From an uncultured Porphyromonadaceae bacterium (lineage in GTDB: Bacteria; Bacteroidota; Bacteroidia; Bacteroidales; Muribaculaceae), in contig CAJJOX010000082.1 of the NCBI GenBank assembly GCA_905193485.1, positions 1-9,409 of the forward strand: a DNA stretch of 9,409 nt. Reading direction: 5' to 3'. Under the pieces are notes generated by a model, which worked only from the letters and a program-made list of their open reading frames with translations, had not been told where the DNA came from and made no database searches. Below, in pieces: positions 5,292-9,409 of the stretch. The position numbers and the translations under genes are program-made. Within the stretch, counting starts at the first letter, position 1. The number at the start of each line of letters is the position of its first letter.

Positions 5292-6914
5292 ATGGGTGCA
5301 GTTCTTTCCTATTCCATAGCCGTATCGTTGATCGTCATACTGCTGCTTCCCGTGATTCATCAAATTGTAAGCCGCAGCACATTATTTCGCTTCAACAGGA
5401 TAATCGTGCTTTGCGCAATGGGGCTGTCTTTGTTGTTGCCATGTCTGATACCGCTTGTCAATGTATCACCGTCCATTTCTGTCGGGACTCCCCTTCCGAT
5501 AATATGGAACGACGGCATGGAGGATAATATTATGCCAGAAACGGTTGCCTCTGAAGAAGCGACCGAAGGGATTTCCTGGATAGCTGTCGCTGTAGGCATT
5601 TATCTCACGGGCATATTCGTGCTTGTAAGCCGTGAGACTATCGCTTTCGTGCGTCTGTTTCACATGATAGACAAATGTGAAAAAAACAAGTGTGAGGGAC
5701 ATATCGTTTGCCGTCTTACCGATTCGGATATAGCCCCATTCAGCTGGGGAAAATATATATTCCTGCACAATAATGAAGTTGGTACGTACAATAGCTGCGT
5801 GTATCTTCACGAAAAAGCCCATACTGAGAAAAAACACTGGATCGACATCCTTTTTGCCGACCTCTTCTGTATCCTGCTATGGTATAATCCGTTTGCCTGG
5901 ATGACCAGACAACTCATGAAACTCAATCATGAATTCGAAGCTGACTCTACTGTTATCGCATCCGGTATCGACACATATGATTATCAGCGATTGCTGGTGA
6001 TAAAGACAATGGGTGTGAGGGCAATTCCAGTAGCCAACAGTTTTGCGGCAAGTAAACGCAGTTTTCGCAAACGCGTACTGATTATGAATAAAAAGCGCTC
6101 ATCAAAAAAGAACATGCTGATTGCTTTTTGCGCAATTCCGGCTGTCGCGCTTGGCGCAATAGTCATAGCATCACCTGTATCCGCCGGTTTGCTTGATTTC
6201 ATCTCTGATTTCAGGCTTAATAAAGAGGAAACGTCAAATGTTTCAGTCGTTGCGCCTGAAAGCGTTGATTCCCATGACTCAGACCAGACTGAAATATCTT
6301 CGGTGAATCAGGTGGAACTGAGCCGGTTGATCTCATTGGCAGTACAACAAAATATTGATAAGATATCCGGCAGGTCTTTAAAAATTGATGCCACAATTGA
6401 GATCGATAATGACGGTTATATTAAAGGCGTAACCGTAAATGAACCCGATGGGCAAATAGTGAGAACTATCATTGATGAAGCATTGAGAGGAGTCCGATTC
6501 AATGTTAAGGATCATGACGAGAAATCAATTGTGATCCATTATCGAGTACCTTCGGTAATCAAGCAAAAAGCCGAACATTCAAATTCGACCGGAAACACAA
6601 CCGGATCAGTTGTTATGCCGGAATTTTCAGGCGGACCGAATGCATTCAACTCATTCGTTATCGAGAATATCCGATATCCGGGAAATATGAATAATGCCGA
6701 TCGCAAAGGAAAGCGTACAGTTTCTGTGCAGTTTGCTGTTGATACAAATGGAAAAGTCAGAGATACAAAAATAGTGCGGTCGCAAGGAGAGGCTTTTGAC
6801 AATGAAGCCCTCAGGGTGATAAAGCTGACAGATGGCAAATGGACTCCTGCCACAGAAAATGGGAAAAAACAAAAATGCACAATGGTAATACCAATCACTT
6901 TCACACAGGCATAG
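5292..6914 (+). CDS. BlaR1-like M56 membrane metallopeptidase with two C-terminal TonB-C-like domains
   Basis: A 540-residue inner-membrane sensor-protease. Hydrophobic spans lie at about 4-22, 37-57, 94-113, 185-198 and 274-297. The cytosolic zinc-protease motif HEKAH (173-177) sits in VYLHEKAHTEKKHWID. It is followed by YNPFAWMTRQL and NHEFEAD (212-218), which supplies the third metal ligand, as in BlaR1/MecR1. The penicillin-binding sensor of BlaR1 is absent. After the last membrane span comes a short linker, then residues 341-420 resembling a degenerate TonB C-terminal fold (KIDATIEIDNDGYIKGVTV, later FNVKD...IVIHYRVP). Residues 440-540 are a classical TonB C-terminal domain, with YP at 462-463, FAVDTNGKVRDTKIVRSQG and DNEALRVIK. 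Both domains would be periplasmic. The likely role is to sense a periplasmic or outer-membrane cue and trigger inactivation of the neighbouring repressor. Whether it also energises the downstream receptor is unknown. Confidence 0.9.
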   Translation: MGAVLSYSIAVSLIVILLLPVIHQIVSRSTLFRFNRIIVLCAMGLSLLLPCLIPLVNVSPSISVGTPLPIIWNDGMEDNIMPETVASEEATEGISWIAVAVGIYLTGIFVLVSRETIAFVRLFHMIDKCEKNKCEGHIVCRLTDSDIAPFSWGKYIFLHNNEVGTYNSCVYLHEKAHTEKKHWIDILFADLFCILLWYNPFAWMTRQLMKLNHEFEADSTVIASGIDTYDYQRLLVIKTMGVRAIPVANSFAASKRSFRKRVLIMNKKRSSKKNMLIAFCAIPAVALGAIVIASPVSAGLLDFISDFRLNKEETSNVSVVAPESVDSHDSDQTEISSVNQVELSRLISLAVQQNIDKISGRSLKIDATIEIDNDGYIKGVTVNEPDGQIVRTIIDEALRGVRFNVKDHDEKSIVIHYRVPSVIKQKAEHSNSTGNTTGSVVMPEFSGGPNAFNSFVIENIRYPGNMNNADRKGKRTVSVQFAVDTNGKVRDTKIVRSQGEAFDNEALRVIKLTDGKWTPATENGKKQKCTMVIPITFTQA

Positions 6915-6945
6915 CATAAATCAGGCGTTCATTGAATTATTCGTA

Positions 6946-6971
6946 GTTCTTATTGCAAAAGTAATAAGAAC
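6946..6971. promoter_or_regulatory. Intercistronic hairpin before the receptor gene
   Basis: GTTCTTATTGC (6946-6956) pairs with GTAATAAGAAC (6961-6971), 11 base pairs including one G-U, around an AAAA loop. No T-run follows on either strand, so it is unlikely to be an intrinsic terminator. It sits in the 101-base spacer between the M56-TonB gene and the receptor gene, where I see no convincing -33/-7 promoter. It could be an mRNA stabiliser or processing site that sets unequal expression within one operon, or a protein-binding palindrome. Confidence 0.6.
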
Positions 6972-7015
6972 GGGCTGTTAACATATCCGATTCAAAACAA
7001 TATAAAAACAATCAC

Positions 7016-9370
7016 ATGCTGAATATTAGACTTTTAATCGGGATTGTTTTGTTTTTTGCAATAAATGGGAGACTTTCTGCCCAGCAGAATAAAGAGAATA
7101 TTGACTCAATTATTAACTCGCTGGACTTGAAGGAAGTTATTGTCACAGCAAAGAAAATCCGACAATCCGGCGATACAATTTCTTATTCGGCAGCTACTTA
7201 CCGGAGCGAAAATGATAAAACGCTTGAAGATCTTCTGCGCAAGATGCCGGGCATTGAAGTGAAAGACGATGGTCAGATAACTTATAACGGACAATGGATA
7301 AATGAGTTTTATATCGAAGGCCTTGATATGCTTGGTGGAAATTATGGTGTAGCGACAAGAAATATTGATGCAAATGATATAGGTTCAGTTCAGGTATTGC
7401 AAAACCATCAGGACGTGAAATTGCTGCAAGGCGTGAAGAGTGGCAATGCTCCCGCTATGAACATAAAACTTAAGCAAAATGCTTTCGGTATCTGGTCATC
7501 CACACTTCAGGCAGCAATCGGACTACAGCCCAATCTATCATGGAGTGCCTCTGCCACCCTCATGAACTTCCATCATGAAGCACAAAACATATCTGTTTAC
7601 AAGACCAACAACATCGGTAATGACTTGCGACAGGACATCGGTGCGCCTGCGACATACAATTCATCTTACGGGACAGGGATGCTGTTTCCTGATTCTCGGG
7701 ATATAAGTGACATTTATGCATACCGCAACGACTCACATAGCCTGTCGATCAATCAACTATTCAAGTTAAACGAAGACAAGACATTGGCTTTTAATCTCAA
7801 TTACCTCTTTGACAAAGAAAAAAGAGAGGCGACAGAGCAAACCAATTATCTTGCCGACAGTATATCGCGTTTTGTAATAGATGAGTCGAACAGGGCCAAT
7901 ATGCGTCAGCAATTCGTAGGTACTCATGCAGTTTATAAGCTCAATGGTAAAGATCGCTATGTGAAAAACACTTTTACCGCGAGTGCTTCATTCCCTCGTG
8001 GCGACGGTTCTATCAACGATTTGATAAGACAGCGATTCTCAGGACATTCGTTTAATATAGATGATGTACTGAAAATTAATTATAAGAAAAAACAGGGAGG
8101 CATTGGCGAGGTAACCCTACATGCCGGTTATACTGACAAATACGCAATACTTCGCTTGGCCGACAGAGGTCTGGCTCAGACAGTAAGGCAACGAAATCTA
8201 AACACCAGCGGAGCTGCATCTATAATCGCTGTTGCAGTGCCTCATTTTATGTTCAACCTCAACGGCGGCTTCGATGCTCAATGGCAACAGGCTAAAACCG
8301 AACTGGACCTGAATGAAAATCTCACGGCAGGGAATCAGCGGACCTGGCAGGGAGGCGCCACCATCACGCCTAAGTTTTTTCTGCATTACGGTCAGCGATT
8401 CCAATGGCTGATATATATGCCTGTCGGTTTTGAATATTATACATCGACAGATGGAGAATGGGAATACGACAAAATGTTCTTTTCTTTCAAACTTTACACA
8501 AATCTTACTTTCAAACCATCGGAGCGTTTGTCTTTTTCGTTGACATCAACCTGCGAGGAATCTATGCCCGCAGCCCTTTCCCTCATGGCACAGAGACGAT
8601 ATATTGATTATCGTACTTCTATTTCGAATCCGGACCATCTTGAGGCTAAAATCAACAGGACTATAAAAACGGCCTTAAGTGCAAGTTACCAAAGCGTGCT
8701 CGATATGCTGTTTGGAGGTGTGACATTAACACATGCTTATTCCTATAATAGCTTATCTAATGGATATGATGTGACTGACGATATTATCGAGTATATAAGA
8801 CTGCCGTATGCCACAAGTGGTAATATCTGGCAGGGGGACCAGACATTTTCCAAAGGATTTTTCAAATGGAATTCCAAGATAAGCGAATCGTTCACAATCG
8901 GCACAAGTCGGAATGAGTTTTATGTTGATGATGCCATGCACAGAGGGCGAAGTGATTATCTACGTGCGAAGATTTCTTTCAACGCATCTTTCGCCCGATG
9001 GATTACCTTTGAAACTTCAAATGAATTCTCACTATCAAAGACATTTACTGACGGTATAGACAATGGTAATGCGAAACATACATTTACTAATGTAACCTCT
9101 TTCGTTATCTGGCCTTGTAAGCAACTTAGCCTGACGCCGTCTGTAATGTATTATTACAACGATTATTCAACGAATTATAGACACAACACTTTCCTCAACT
9201 GCAATATAGAATACTCCTTAGGGAATACAATACTATCCCTAAAATGCAGCAATTTGCTGGACAGCAGAGTCTTTAGGCGCTATAATGATAACGGGGTCAT
9301 ACGGTATTCAAGTCAATATCGTCTGCGAGGCCGCGCAATCATGCTTGGCGTCAGATTCAACATAAAATAA
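7016..9370 (+). CDS. TonB-dependent receptor-like outer-membrane protein
   Basis: A 784-residue outer-membrane barrel. Residues 1-22 are a signal peptide (IRLLIGIVLFFAI...GRLSA before QQ). LKEVIVTAKK (38-47) resembles a TonB box. A plug domain follows at about 50-155 (TLEDLLRKMPGIEVKDDGQI, then FYIEGLDMLGG and VQVLQNHQDVKLLQG). The rest consists of alternating beta-strands with aromatic girdles, ending GRAIMLGVRFNIK as an outer-membrane insertion signal. Unlike many Bacteroidetes relatives, it has no N-terminal carboxypeptidase-regulatory-like domain between signal peptide and plug, and no SusD-like partner is visible. The substrate is unknown. Its position behind the M56-TonB gene suggests that it is the transport or sensing partner of that protein. 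It probably belongs to the same operon, although the 101-base spacer leaves room for separate control. Only 39 bases with no recognisable feature follow its stop codon. Confidence 0.88.
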   Translation: MLNIRLLIGIVLFFAINGRLSAQQNKENIDSIINSLDLKEVIVTAKKIRQSGDTISYSAATYRSENDKTLEDLLRKMPGIEVKDDGQITYNGQWINEFYIEGLDMLGGNYGVATRNIDANDIGSVQVLQNHQDVKLLQGVKSGNAPAMNIKLKQNAFGIWSSTLQAAIGLQPNLSWSASATLMNFHHEAQNISVYKTNNIGNDLRQDIGAPATYNSSYGTGMLFPDSRDISDIYAYRNDSHSLSINQLFKLNEDKTLAFNLNYLFDKEKREATEQTNYLADSISRFVIDESNRANMRQQFVGTHAVYKLNGKDRYVKNTFTASASFPRGDGSINDLIRQRFSGHSFNIDDVLKINYKKKQGGIGEVTLHAGYTDKYAILRLADRGLAQTVRQRNLNTSGAASIIAVAVPHFMFNLNGGFDAQWQQAKTELDLNENLTAGNQRTWQGGATITPKFFLHYGQRFQWLIYMPVGFEYYTSTDGEWEYDKMFFSFKLYTNLTFKPSERLSFSLTSTCEESMPAALSLMAQRRYIDYRTSISNPDHLEAKINRTIKTALSASYQSVLDMLFGGVTLTHAYSYNSLSNGYDVTDDIIEYIRLPYATSGNIWQGDQTFSKGFFKWNSKISESFTIGTSRNEFYVDDAMHRGRSDYLRAKISFNASFARWITFETSNEFSLSKTFTDGIDNGNAKHTFTNVTSFVIWPCKQLSLTPSVMYYYNDYSTNYRHNTFLNCNIEYSLGNTILSLKCSNLLDSRVFRRYNDNGVIRYSSQYRLRGRAIMLGVRFNIK

Positions 9371-9409
9371 CTAGGGTGTTCAGTTTCATGTTCCAAAATT
9401 AACTCGCTT

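Noticed and set aside
4912..6914. Beta-lactam resistance regulator pair
   Set aside because: The penicillin-binding sensor domain is missing from the M56 protein, and neither a beta-lactamase nor an alternative penicillin-binding protein is present.
1..9409. tRNA, rRNA or CRISPR array
   Set aside because: No regularly spaced repeats, cloverleaf-like segments or conserved rRNA stretches were seen in any intergenic region.

Overview
The window looks like Bacteroidales DNA, possibly from a Muribaculaceae-like gut lineage. Three things point this way. Putative promoters have the Bacteroidetes form, TTTG-like then 20 bp then TAnnTTTG, with no Shine-Dalgarno sequences. The mobile element carries an IS1182-type transposase of a kind common in Bacteroidales. 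The gene families also fit: a sigma-54 activator without a sensor domain, a BlaI/M56-TonB pair, a TonB-dependent outer-membrane protein, and a secreted protein with the YYNLNG...GIYI tail typical of this phylum. The family-level guess is an inference.

Layout. Bases 1-56 are a poly-G/poly-C contig-end artefact running into the C-terminal two thirds of a type I L-asparaginase (to 695). This overlaps a sigma-54-dependent activator (673-1932). Both genes are strongly G+C rich. A complete 1,766-bp IS1182-family insertion sequence follows (1983-3748). It has 18-bp terminal inverted repeats, its own promoter and upstream terminator, a 485-aa transposase and an elaborate right-end hairpin. Right of the IS the DNA is much more A+T rich. 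It holds a small exported protein (3947-4738) between its own promoter and a strong intrinsic terminator (4779-4820), then a three-gene cluster that reaches the right edge.

The three-gene cluster is the main interest. It comprises a BlaI/MecI-type repressor (4912-5289), a BlaR1-like M56 membrane metalloprotease whose periplasmic part is two TonB-C-like domains instead of a penicillin sensor (5292-6914), and a 784-aa TonB-dependent receptor-like barrel (7016-9370). A 38-bp imperfect palindrome (4848-4885) covers the -33 region and abuts a perfect -7 element (4884-4891) in front of the repressor gene, which is what an autoregulated operator should look like. The inferred circuit is that the outer-membrane barrel or its ligand is sensed through the TonB-like domains, the cytosolic zinc protease is activated, the repressor is inactivated and the operon is induced. 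No beta-lactamase or penicillin-binding sensor is present, so the circuit is probably not for beta-lactam resistance.

The IS lies exactly at the composition change. The two halves may be natural neighbours separated by an insertion in an island boundary, or they may have been joined by assembly across a repeated IS. The sequence alone cannot decide.
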